Assembly: GCA_023390335.1 (NCBI GenBank)
Contig: JAEWCZ010000064.1
Span: 1-11,302, forward strand
Direction: 5' to 3'
Source: Bacillota bacterium
GTDB lineage: Bacteria > Bacillota > Clostridia > Acetivibrionales > DSM-1351
DNA: 11,302 nt
Positions within the stretch are counted from its first letter, which is position 1, and every line of letters begins with the position of its first letter. This document shows positions 1 to 6,650 of the stretch, piece by piece. The notes under the pieces are model-generated. The model searched no databases, had not been told where the DNA came from, and saw nothing but the letters and a program-made list of their open reading frames with translations. A program made the position numbers and the translations under genes.

Positions 1-2
1 GT

Positions 3-143
3 TATTTTAAAGAAGATTCTCTTGGAATAAGCATAGAGGTACCTCATGTTGCGGGTGATCATTTGGAAGTTGAACTCAAGTACAAGGATATAAAAGATAA
101 TATAAAAACTGAAAGTGGAATATGGAAAGATTTGATAAAATAA
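3..143 (+). CDS. C-terminal fragment of an unidentified protein
   Basis: An open frame enters from the left edge and stops with TAA at 141-143, giving 46 residues. It begins YFKEDSLGISIEVPH and ends in a charged, lysine-rich tail (GIWKDLIK). The alternating hydrophobic and charged residues (HLEVELKYKDI) suggest beta strands, but I do not recognise a family. The gene start and any catalytic domain lie outside the window. The next gene is about 300 bp away, so it is probably not part of the bacteriocin locus. Confidence 0.5.
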   Translation, partial: YFKEDSLGISIEVPHVAGDHLEVELKYKDIKDNIKTESGIWKDLIK

Positions 144-453
144 TTATTATAACATCAGTTGCATTAAAATCGGTAAGTTATTAGTAATACCAATGATAGG
201 CAACGGTAGAGAATCTTAAACGCAAAATTATTTACCGTACTTCAATATCTGAAAAGGATTAATGATGTATTTATAGATTTTAATGAGTAGATAGCTCTTG
301 TAGTGAGGGGACGGGTAGCCAAGTGTTTAAGGGAGAAAATTGGCTAGCGTTGGCAGAAGGAAATTTCCCTTACATCTATAGTACAAAGAATCTCAAGCAC
401 AACCCATGGACAGGCAGTTTCTGATAGTAAAGACAAGTGGAAAGGATGATTTT
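144..453. other. Intergenic region, no firm gene; possible coding remnant
   Basis: About 310 bp separate the first gene fragment from the next convincing start. No strong terminator with a T-run is visible. A short open frame at 287-424 on the plus strand (reading ...FKGENWLALAEGNF...NPWTGSF then TGA) has protein-like composition but no start codon with a ribosome site, so it may be the worn end of a lost gene. A weak inverted repeat (ACGGTA near 203 and TACCGT near 234) is probably chance. Confidence 0.3.
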
Positions 454-1038
454 TTGAAGAAATTAGTTTTATTTATTCCCCTCGTAGTATTGATTTTTAT
501 CTCTGTAATACGTATTGATGGGAAATCAAATATAAGTAACAGTGAAGCATATAAGGATAATAAACAAATTTCTGCTCTAATAAATGGATATAGTGCGGAA
601 TATGACCATAAATTTAAATTTGCCACAAAAGAAATCGAACAAATATTATATGGGAAATGGCAAGTCCGAGATACTGTAGGGTACAGCTTAAAGTACGATA
701 TTACAGGAGGTGCTTTAGATAATGGTACAATAGAGTTATCAAAAATAAACTTTATTAAATCAACTCAAAGTGATTCAATATATGCATATAAAAACCCTGT
801 ATTTGCATATTATAACGAAACTTTAGAACAGATGGAAAAGGATGAGTTACTTGGTAATTATTCTGGAATAAAAGGAATAAAACCTGATACTATGGGGACA
901 GTTGTTGTTGCAATGGCAATATCGCCTGATTCTACAAAAGAGTATGACTTCATCTCGACTAAGTTTATTATAATCAATAATTATGTCATTGCTGTTGACA
1001 TGTATTCGTTTTACCAGTTACAAAGAATTAAACAGTAA
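454..1038 (+). CDS. Small membrane-anchored or secreted protein of unknown function
   Basis: The frame is open from ATG 406, but no ribosome-binding sequence precedes that ATG. A GGAAAGGA at 439-446 lies 7 nt before an in-frame TTG at 454, and starting there gives a classic export N-terminus: lysines followed by LVLFIPLVVLIFISVI. I therefore prefer the TTG start (194 residues); from ATG 406 it would be 210. After the hydrophobic segment come about 170 polar residues with a GKWQV stretch, then alternating strands ending in a hydrophobic, tyrosine-rich C-terminus. This could be a small beta-rich extracytoplasmic domain, but that is inference and I recognise no named family. It precedes the regulator gene by about 260 bp, with a regulated promoter in between, so it is probably not co-transcribed with the bacteriocin genes. 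Confidence 0.65.
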   Translation: MKKLVLFIPLVVLIFISVIRIDGKSNISNSEAYKDNKQISALINGYSAEYDHKFKFATKEIEQILYGKWQVRDTVGYSLKYDITGGALDNGTIELSKINFIKSTQSDSIYAYKNPVFAYYNETLEQMEKDELLGNYSGIKGIKPDTMGTVVVAMAISPDSTKEYDFISTKFIIINNYVIAVDMYSFYQLQRIKQ

Positions 1039-1190
1039 AGCAAGTCAATATTCTTGTATGGTGTTGGTTTAAAAGGGTTTGAACAATGGAATCTGAGGTT
1101 TGAGTGAATTAACTTATTTTGGATTTACTGTAGAAAACTTTGAGCATGACTTGAATAGGCATATTAATATGATTTTATATATTGTATACA

Positions 1191-1220
1191 ACACCAAATG
1201 TCATTGTTTTTATACCAAAG
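1191..1220 (+). promoter_or_regulatory. LytTR-type direct-repeat operator before the response regulator gene
   Basis: Two half-sites, ACACCAAAT starting at 1191 and ATACCAAAG starting at 1212, have their ACC cores at 1193 and 1214, exactly 21 bp apart. Direct repeats spaced by two helical turns are the known binding pattern of LytTR regulators such as ComE, PlnC/PlnD and AgrA. The right half and its flank (TATACCAAAGAGCACATA, 1211-1228) match the site upstream of the peptide gene (3502-3519) at 17 of 18 positions. The regulator encoded just downstream is the likely binder, making this an autoregulatory site. Confidence 0.65.
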
Positions 1221-1232
1221 AGCACATAGGAG

Positions 1233-1261
1233 TTGATTTGAGATAAGTTTCCGGTTAGACT
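1233..1261 (+). promoter_or_regulatory. Putative activator-dependent promoter of the response regulator
   Basis: TTGATT at 1233-1238, a 17-bp spacer, and TAGACT at 1256-1261 form a weak sigma-70-type promoter. The -35-like element starts exactly 21 bp after the right operator half-site, the same offset as at the peptide promoter. The poor -10 (4 of 6 matches) fits a promoter that needs an activator. The predicted transcript start is near 1268, about 35 nt before the favoured start codon. Confidence 0.4.
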
Positions 1262-1302
1262 TAAGTATAAAGTAATAATTTATAAATAAAGGGATGAGAC
1301 AA

Positions 1303-2058
1303 ATGTTTAATCACTATCGAATTGCTATTTGTGATGATGAAATATACTATCAGGATGAACTGTGTAATTTACTAAAAGCCTATGAGAATGAAAGCAGCAA
1401 TAAGCTGGATATATGCAGGTTCAGCAGTGGTGAGAAATTATTAGAACAATATAAGGAAGCTATCTTTCATATTCTTATTCTTGACATTGAGATGGGAGGC
1501 TTATCCGGTATGGAAACAGCAAAGGAAATAAGGAAAATAGATGAAAATGTAATTATAATTTTTGCAACCGGTTTTGATAATTATGCACTGGGGGCTTTTG
1601 AGGTGAATGCTTTAAATTATCTGGTAAAGCCGGTGGATTATGTAAAACTTAAAAAAGTCATGTCCACAGCTACAGCCTCCGTTGACTTTAAGAGGGATCA
1701 AATCAGCGCCAGAAAAAGATACCTGGAGGTCCGTATTAAAAATAGTCAGGTACATATTGAGATAACCAAAATAAAATATATTGAAAAGAAGCGTAATACC
1801 TGCATCATACATACAACAGATAATGAGTATGCCTGCTATGAAACCCTGGCTCAGGTATACGACAGACTTGATGTAAATAAATTCTGCTATGTTCATCAAG
1901 GATATATCGTAAATTTTGATATGATACTTGAGGTAGGTAAGACCATGGTAGTACTTGCAGATTATATGGAAGTGCCAATAAGCAGGAAGTACTATAAAGG
2001 GCTTAAAGAGCGCTTTATGAACCAGATATATGTAAAATTACAGCAACAGGATTTTTAA
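1303..2058 (+). CDS. LytTR-family response regulator (AgrA/ComE type)
   Basis: A DNA-binding response regulator that should be phosphorylated by the neighbouring kinase and activate the locus promoters. I chose ATG 1303 over the in-frame ATG 1294 because AAAGGG at 1288-1293 then lies 9 nt upstream; this gives 251 residues. The receiver domain covers about residues 5-125: acidic pair D11-D12 (AICDDE), phospho-acceptor D61 (LILDIEMGG), T89 (FATGF) and K109 (LVKPVD). The C-terminal domain, about residues 140-245, has the LytTR pattern of short strands (IKYIEKKRN, ...CYETLAQVYDRL..., FCYVHQGYIVN, VPISRKYYKGLKERF). Its length is normal for the family. Paired operator repeats sit upstream of this gene and of the pheromone-like peptide gene. 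It converges on the kinase gene and overlaps it by 4 bp. Family assignment is firm; the target promoters are inferred. Confidence 0.93.
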   Translation: MFNHYRIAICDDEIYYQDELCNLLKAYENESSNKLDICRFSSGEKLLEQYKEAIFHILILDIEMGGLSGMETAKEIRKIDENVIIIFATGFDNYALGAFEVNALNYLVKPVDYVKLKKVMSTATASVDFKRDQISARKRYLEVRIKNSQVHIEITKIKYIEKKRNTCIIHTTDNEYACYETLAQVYDRLDVNKFCYVHQGYIVNFDMILEVGKTMVVLADYMEVPISRKYYKGLKERFMNQIYVKLQQQDF

Positions 2059-3371
2059 TAATTTGGCAGCAGTATTTTGACTGTAAAAATGCAATTATCG
2101 TAGGAATAATGAAATTCTCCGCCATATTTTTCGCAAACTTCAGAAATATTAAAAAGCCCAATTCCATGAATTTCTTTATCTTTTTTTGAGGTGACCAGGT
2201 ATCCGTTTTTCTTTAAGGGTTTAGCTGAAAATGGATTTTCACATTGTATGACAAGATAGGTACTTACCTGAGCAATAGAAACGGTCAGGTATTTATCTGT
2301 GATTTCCGACCCTAGTGCTTCTATAGCATTATCCAGTATATTTCCAAGTATAATAGTAAAATCCATATCGGTTAATTTATAAATTTTTTCAAAGGCAGCT
2401 GTATAGGTAAAGGTTATGCCTTTTTTTTTACATTCAGCTTTTTTGGACTGAAGGATGGCAGAAATAGTGGGGTTGTTGGTAACTACCAGATCTCCAGCAG
2501 ATTTTGTAGCAGCTGTAATCTTCTCTAAATAGGCAAGAGCTTCTGAGTAATTATTTTGCTCTAAGCGTCCGGCAATCACACCAAGATGATTTTTAAAATC
2601 ATGACGAAGAGATACGAGTTGTTTGGATTTTACTGCTAATTCTTCATAATAGCCTTGGGCAAGTTCATATTTTTGCTGCTGCAATTGCTTAAGAGCAGTT
2701 TCTTGGAGAGAGTCTACGATTTTCTCGTAAATAGAGAGAATTATGACTATCATAAGAATGTTAATCAGGAAAATAAGTGTAACAATATCTTCCATGGTAT
2801 TTTTGGATGAATTAAAGGTATAAATAAAAATAATAAAGCTGCCCATTACTATTAAAATCAAACCCATTATGAAGTAAATACTTCTTTTATAAGGATTATC
2901 AATCGTATGCTTCCCTAATTTCTTGCGACTCAAATAAAAACTGGAGAATATATAAATTATTGAGCTAAACAATACCCCCTTAAGGTATATATAAAAGTGA
3001 TTATTGAGAAGTGCAGCTGAATTGGGTATGAAGTCAATAATAAGAGAAATTATAAAGTAGAGTATGGCTAATAATCCATAATAAAGCATGAAAAACTTAC
3101 ATACAAAAATCATACATTTTTTTGGAGAGGCGGTATAGAAAAGCAGCACATATGCAAAATAGCTTAAAAAGAGGCAAACAGTTAAGAAGGTAGCATTAAT
3201 GTAAGAGGCACTTAATAAAACTTGTATCGGTAAAAAATAATAAAGCCTATTTGTATGTCTATTATCAGAATACTTATGACTTAATAGGGTGGTGCAATAT
3301 TTATCTAATATCAGAAAAGGCAATATATTGTTAACAATATCAATAAAAAATGAAATCGAAAATTCTCTCAT
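2055..3371 (-). CDS. GHKL sensor histidine kinase (AgrC/ComD-like, HPK10 type)
   Basis: A membrane kinase predicted to sense a secreted peptide and phosphorylate the LytTR regulator. A TTG at 3395 and an ATG at 3386 are in frame, but ATG 3371 has GAGAGG about 6 nt upstream, so I use it (438 residues). Residues 1-215 hold about six or seven hydrophobic segments, the polytopic sensor typical of peptide-pheromone kinases. A coiled linker (residues 216-250, rich in Q, L and E) leads to the H-box LRHDFKNHLG with H257 as phospho-acceptor. The N-box is ILGNILDNAIEA (residues 341-352; N344, N348) and the G-box is HGIGLFN (402-408). It lacks recognisable HisKA, PAS or HAMP segments. Unlike most such systems, kinase and regulator are not co-directional: they converge and share the TTAA at 2055-2058. 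The kinase diverges from the peptide gene at 3575. Confidence 0.93.
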   Translation of the reverse strand: MREFSISFFIDIVNNILPFLILDKYCTTLLSHKYSDNRHTNRLYYFLPIQVLLSASYINATFLTVCLFLSYFAYVLLFYTASPKKCMIFVCKFFMLYYGLLAILYFIISLIIDFIPNSAALLNNHFYIYLKGVLFSSIIYIFSSFYLSRKKLGKHTIDNPYKRSIYFIMGLILIVMGSFIIFIYTFNSSKNTMEDIVTLIFLINILMIVIILSIYEKIVDSLQETALKQLQQQKYELAQGYYEELAVKSKQLVSLRHDFKNHLGVIAGRLEQNNYSEALAYLEKITAATKSAGDLVVTNNPTISAILQSKKAECKKKGITFTYTAAFEKIYKLTDMDFTIILGNILDNAIEALGSEITDKYLTVSIAQVSTYLVIQCENPFSAKPLKKNGYLVTSKKDKEIHGIGLFNISEVCEKYGGEFHYSYDNCIFTVKILLPNY

Positions 3372-3388
3372 AATAACCTCTCTCATAG

Positions 3389-3405
3389 ATATCAATTTTT
3401 GATAT
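3389..3405. repeat. Inverted repeat just upstream of the kinase gene
   Basis: ATATCAA (3389-3395), a 3-bp spacer and TTGATAT (3399-3405) form a perfect 7-bp inverted repeat. It lies 17 bp upstream of the favoured kinase start and covers the alternative TTG start. It could be an operator or a small hairpin in the kinase leader; being AT-rich, chance is also possible. Confidence 0.35.
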
Positions 3406-3481
3406 ATGTTCTCTTAGAAATAATTTAAATCCAATTCTATGCCCTCATTTACCAAATATAAGGGGCCCAAATTGTTCTGAC

Positions 3482-3511
3482 TTACCAATTACCACCTATA
3501 TTATACCAAAT
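3482..3511 (+). promoter_or_regulatory. LytTR-type direct-repeat operator before the pheromone-like peptide gene
   Basis: Half-sites TTACCAATT (starts 3482) and ATACCAAAT (starts 3503) have ACC cores at 3484 and 3505, exactly 21 bp apart, matching the operator before the response regulator gene. The right half and flank continue as AGCACATA, as in that other site. A further single copy, TTACCAAAT at 3449-3457, lies 33 bp upstream and is off the 21-bp phase, so its role is uncertain. The region is shared with the divergent kinase gene, but the repeats point toward the peptide gene. Confidence 0.65.
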
Positions 3512-3523
3512 AGCACATACATA

Positions 3524-3552
3524 TTGTATTTGTTTTCTAAAAATGCTAAATT
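3524..3552 (+). promoter_or_regulatory. Putative activator-dependent promoter of the peptide/transporter operon
   Basis: TTGTAT (3524-3529), 17 bp, then TAAATT (3547-3552) preceded by TG one base upstream (3544-3545), an extended -10. The -35-like element begins exactly 21 bp after the right operator half-site, as in the regulator promoter. Transcription would start near 3559, leaving a short leader that contains the AGGAGG ribosome site. Confidence 0.4.
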
Positions 3553-3574
3553 TCTCGCATAGGAGGAAGAAGAC

Positions 3575-3724
3575 ATGGAGGATAAAAATATAACAGTTAT
3601 TATAAATAATAATTTTGAGGAATTAAATAATAAGGAATCCCAAGAAATAGAGGGAGGATATTCTGTAGTTAATTCTGTTATAAGCAAAATATATAATGAG
3701 ATTATTGGGGCTTTTAATCCTTGA
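3575..3724 (+). CDS. Double-glycine peptide precursor, probable quorum-sensing pheromone
   Basis: A 49-codon gene with a strong ribosome site (AGGAGG at 3561-3566, 8 nt before ATG). The leader (residues 1-28) is acidic and ends NKESQEIEGG, the double-glycine pattern cut by C39 peptidases. Predicted cleavage after G28 leaves a 21-residue peptide beginning YSVVNSVISK and ending EIIGAFNP, without cysteine. Its spaced I/V residues fit an amphipathic helix. Short, cysteine-free, helix-forming mature peptides are typical of inducing factors such as plantaricin A. The position supports this: it has the LytTR-type operator and promoter, it diverges from the kinase gene, and it comes first before the processing exporter. 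It could instead be a bacteriocin; a dual role is known for such peptides. Precursor status is well supported, the pheromone role is inferred. Confidence 0.85.
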   Translation: MEDKNITVIINNNFEELNNKESQEIEGGYSVVNSVISKIYNEIIGAFNP

Positions 3725-3768
3725 GTAAAAGGTATGTTGCAGTAAAATTACATATTAATTCCCACGCA

Positions 3769-3790
3769 TATCGCAAGCTTGCTTGCGATA
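3769..3790 (+). terminator. Hairpin between peptide and exporter genes, possible attenuator
   Basis: TATCGCAAGC (3769-3778), TT, and GCTTGCGATA (3781-3790) form a perfect 10-bp inverted repeat, GC-richer than its surroundings. No T-run follows, so it is unlikely to stop all transcription. In the leader between a highly expressed small peptide gene and the exporter, it could act as a partial terminator or an mRNA 3'-end stabiliser that lowers exporter output relative to peptide. The stem is seen; the role is inference. Confidence 0.5.
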
Positions 3791-3900
3791 CTGCTCAGAT
3801 ATAACTACTAAAAATAAAATGTAAAGTAGCAGTTACTGCCAAGAGAATTACATGCAATACAATAATAAATTTTTGTATAAAATTAACAAAAGAGGAATAT

Positions 3901-6099
3901 ATGTTTCGCAAATTTTATTGCATTAAACAACATGATATGACTGATTGCGGGGCAGCCTGCCTGGCAACCATTTCGAAGCAGTATGGCTTTAAGACTTCCA
4001 TAACTAACATAAGAGAAGTGGCAGGGACAGATAAACAAGGGACCAATGCATATGGCTTAATTAAGGCAGCAGAACGACTTGGATTTAGCGCAAAAGGGGT
4101 AAAAGGAGATAAAGCTGCTCTTTTTTCCGAGTTTCCCCTGCCCTGTATTGCTCATATGATAGTAGACGGAGCCTTACTTCATTATGTAGTGATACATAAG
4201 ATTACACCAAAACAGATTACCTTAGCAGATCCGGGGAAAGGTATTGTGAAGCTGACGCCGGAAGAGTTTCTTGGTACGGGTGGAATGAATGGACAGCCTC
4301 CGGTTTATCAATGGACGGGAATACTAATTCTGCTGGTACCTGGTCAGACCTTTGAGAAGGGCAATGATACCAAAGGGCTTTTTGAACGTTTTTTTTCACT
4401 GCTTCTCCCACAAAAACGTCTGTTGTTACATGTGTTTATAGCCTCTCTTTTAATCACAACAATGGGTATACTTAGTTCCTTTTATTTTAAGGTATTATTA
4501 GATGATGTTCTATCAGCGGGGCTAATTAAAACACTAAATATATTGTCAGTGGGTGTGATTTTATTAAATCTTTTCAAGGTCGTTCTATCTGCCTTTCGTT
4601 CACATCTGATGCTGTATTTAAGCCAAAAGTTGGACATAGCTTTACTGCTTGGGTATTATAGCCATGTTTTAAAGCTTCCCATGAATTTTTTCGGTACTAG
4701 AAAAGTTGGAGAAATAATTTCACGTTTCAATGATGCTTCAAAGGTAAGAGATGCAATATCAGGGGCGACTCTTACGATTATGATTGATACTCTGATGGCG
4801 GTTGCCGGAGGAGTAATACTTTATATGCAGAACGCCTATATGTTTGGCGTAACTGCTATAGTGATTGTCTTATACTTCATTATTGTTTTGAGTTTTAATA
4901 AATGGTATAGGAAATTGAACCAATCCCAGATGGAAGACAATGCGCAGCTGACCTCCTACATGGTCGAATCCTTAAATGGCATTCAGACAGTGAAAGCCTA
5001 CAATGCTGAGAGAAAAGTTGAATTGGAAACAGAGAAAAAGTTCATTAAGCTTTTAAAAAGCATATTCAGACTTAGCTGGGTGAACAATCTTCAAGGCTCT
5101 CTTGTAAGCTTCACAGAATTAACTGGCGGCACTGTCATTCTCTGGGTAGGGGCCTATGAGGTTATTAAGGGGAATATTTCAATTGGCCAATTAATAGCCT
5201 TTAACTCCCTGCTCTCTTACTTTCTAGACCCGGTTAAGAATCTGATTAATCTTCAGCCGCAGATGCAAACAGCAGTAGTGGCTGCGGACAGGCTGGGAGA
5301 AATTCTTGATTTGGAGGCGGAAAGAACAGAAAGTGAAAATAAGAAGATTATCCCGGCAGACTTAAAAGGAGATATACAGTTTAAGAAGATAACTTTCCGT
5401 TACGGAACCAGAAGACCGGTACTGGAAGGAGTTGATATACATATCAAACAAGGAGAAAAGATAGCATTAGTGGGAGAAAGTGGCTCCGGTAAAACAACAC
5501 TTTCAAAGTTATTATTGAATCTTTACAGTGTAGAGTCGGGAGAAGTCCTAATTAATGACTATAATATTAAAGACATTCAACTGGAAGCATTAAGGGAGCA
5601 TATTGCCTATATACCACAGGAAACCTTCCTCTTTAGCGGTAGTATCATGGATAATCTGATGTTGGGATTAGAGAACGTAACGCCGGAAGAAGTTATAGAG
5701 GCCTCTAAGAAAGCTCAAGCACACAATTTTATTAACAAGCTGCCATTAAGGTATGAAACAAGGTTGGAGGAAAATGGTTCAAATTTATCAGGAGGCCAAA
5801 GGCAGCGGCTTGCTATTGCAAGAGCGATATTAAAAAAACCGGATATATTAATACTTGATGAAGCTACCAGTAATCTGGATTCTATTACGGAGCGGGCTAT
5901 TGAGAATACCATTGAGGAATATAGTAAAGAGATGACGACGATAATAATTGCCCATAGATTAAGCACCATACGAAGGTGTGATAGCATATTTGTGATGGAA
6001 AAAGGAAAGGTTATTGAAAGTGGAAGTCATCAGGTGCTGTTAGATAAAGGGGAGCGGTATGCTATGCTTTGGCAGCAGCAGGTAGGGCAATCAACATAA
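3901..6099 (+). CDS. Peptidase-containing ABC exporter (C39 PCAT type) for double-glycine peptides
   Basis: A 732-residue membrane exporter that should cut double-glycine leaders in the cytoplasm and pump out the mature peptides. The start ATG 3901 has AGAGGA at 3891-3896. Residues 1-145 are a C39 peptidase with a complete catalytic set: oxyanion Q10 and C16 in QHDMTDCGAAC, H94 (LLHYVV) and D110 (LADPGKG). Residues about 165-450 form the six-helix membrane domain. The ATPase follows: Walker A GESGSGKTT (525-533, K531), Q-loop Q573 (IPQETF), signature LSGGQRQ (629-635), Walker B ILILDEA with E654, and H-loop H685 (IIAHRLST). Its length matches the family (about 700-730). All motifs are intact. 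It lies between three double-glycine precursor genes, its likely substrates, and upstream of a HlyD-like adaptor, its likely partner. Probably transcribed from the peptide promoter. Comparable known proteins are LagD, PlnG, ComA and PCAT1. Confidence 0.96.
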   Translation: MFRKFYCIKQHDMTDCGAACLATISKQYGFKTSITNIREVAGTDKQGTNAYGLIKAAERLGFSAKGVKGDKAALFSEFPLPCIAHMIVDGALLHYVVIHKITPKQITLADPGKGIVKLTPEEFLGTGGMNGQPPVYQWTGILILLVPGQTFEKGNDTKGLFERFFSLLLPQKRLLLHVFIASLLITTMGILSSFYFKVLLDDVLSAGLIKTLNILSVGVILLNLFKVVLSAFRSHLMLYLSQKLDIALLLGYYSHVLKLPMNFFGTRKVGEIISRFNDASKVRDAISGATLTIMIDTLMAVAGGVILYMQNAYMFGVTAIVIVLYFIIVLSFNKWYRKLNQSQMEDNAQLTSYMVESLNGIQTVKAYNAERKVELETEKKFIKLLKSIFRLSWVNNLQGSLVSFTELTGGTVILWVGAYEVIKGNISIGQLIAFNSLLSYFLDPVKNLINLQPQMQTAVVAADRLGEILDLEAERTESENKKIIPADLKGDIQFKKITFRYGTRRPVLEGVDIHIKQGEKIALVGESGSGKTTLSKLLLNLYSVESGEVLINDYNIKDIQLEALREHIAYIPQETFLFSGSIMDNLMLGLENVTPEEVIEASKKAQAHNFINKLPLRYETRLEENGSNLSGGQRQRLAIARAILKKPDILILDEATSNLDSITERAIENTIEEYSKEMTTIIIAHRLSTIRRCDSIFVMEKGKVIESGSHQVLLDKGERYAMLWQQQVGQST

Positions 6100-6348
6100 A
6101 ACGTATATTGTAAATAAATAACTAAAATATTAATAGGGGTTACATTCTCTAAAATAACGTGATAAATGCTAAGTTATTATCATGCAGAAAAAATATGAGA
6201 TATTATTGTAGTGCTGTTGGAGGATACTGATATAGAAACTATATGAAGTATAAAAGCAATCAAGATCATAAAAGTTCTAAATATTTAAATGCGCGCTAAT
6301 AATATTTGGCTGCTTTTAAGATAAATAAAACAATTTGGAGGTAATAAT
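6100..6348. other. Intergenic region between exporter and bacteriocin-like genes
   Basis: About 250 bp with no convincing gene and no strong terminator. A weak promoter candidate is TTGGAG (6217-6222), 17 bp, TATATG (6240-6245). Small inverted repeats (AAATATT 6279-6285 with AATATTT 6301-6307; GTGATAA near 6160 with TTATCAT near 6176) are AT-rich and lack T-runs. No ACCAAA-type LytTR half-site pair was found here, so the two following peptides depend on read-through from the exporter or on the weak promoter. Confidence 0.35.
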
Positions 6349-6519
6349 ATGGAGAACAGTTTATTTTTAGCACTTGAAGATAAGGAATTGCTGGATTGTG
6401 AAGGCGGCGGTGCATGGGAAATGTTTGGAAAGCTTATGGAGGCCGGAGGTCTTGCGGAAGAATTATGTGATTTTGGAGCTGGAGTAGTTAACGGATTCAA
6501 AGCTGCATGGAATAGATAG
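6349..6519 (+). CDS. Double-glycine bacteriocin-like precursor, peptide A
   Basis: A 56-codon gene with a strong ribosome site (GGAGG at 6337-6341, 7 nt before ATG). The leader MENSLFLALEDKELLDCEGG (20 residues) is acidic and carries the EL..(D/E)GG pattern; a third glycine follows, so cleavage could leave a mature peptide of 36 or 35 residues. The mature part begins GAWEMFGKLMEAGG and ends NGFKAAWNR. It has a GxxxG motif (G45, G49), extra glycines (FGAGVVNG), tryptophans near both ends and one cysteine (C40). GxxxG motifs and terminal aromatic residues are known features of two-peptide (class IIb) bacteriocins. The next gene encodes a peptide with the same leader ending and mature length, supporting a pair. 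I know of no specific named homologue. Confidence 0.85.
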   Translation: MENSLFLALEDKELLDCEGGGAWEMFGKLMEAGGLAEELCDFGAGVVNGFKAAWNR

Positions 6520-6650
6520 TTCACGAGTACTGTACAGAAAAGTTGCGGCAATCAATACTAACACTAATAGAATGATTTGTATTGGTGTCGGAGATATAAT
6601 GGTAAAATTAATATTTAAGATATCTATTCAATAAGAAAAGGAGCTATACT

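Noticed and set aside
1160..1191. Palindromes CATATTAATATG (1160-1171) and TTGTATACAA (1182-1191)
   Set aside because: Short palindromes of A and T are expected by chance at this base composition, and neither recurs at the other regulated promoter in the same position.
1097..1246. Open frame of about 48 codons with a TTG start before the response regulator
   Set aside because: It has no spaced ribosome site, an odd residue make-up, and runs across the operator and promoter elements.
3496..3687. Minus-strand frame of 63 codons
   Set aside because: It is antisense to the well-supported double-glycine peptide gene and its promoter, with no recognisable protein features.
4204..4226. ACACCAAAACAG inside the exporter gene, resembling an operator half-site
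   Set aside because: It is coding sequence, and the segment 21 bp on lacks a matching second half-site.
5715..5987. Minus-strand frame of 90 codons
   Set aside because: It lies wholly opposite the conserved ATPase motifs of the exporter, so it is a shadow of that coding sequence.
6196..6231. Tiny frame ending CSAVGGY then stop, resembling a double-glycine leader end
   Set aside because: Only 11 codons, no ribosome site, and no mature peptide after the glycines.
6285..6551. Minus-strand frame of 88 codons
   Set aside because: It is antisense to bacteriocin-like peptide A, which has a strong ribosome site and a clear leader.
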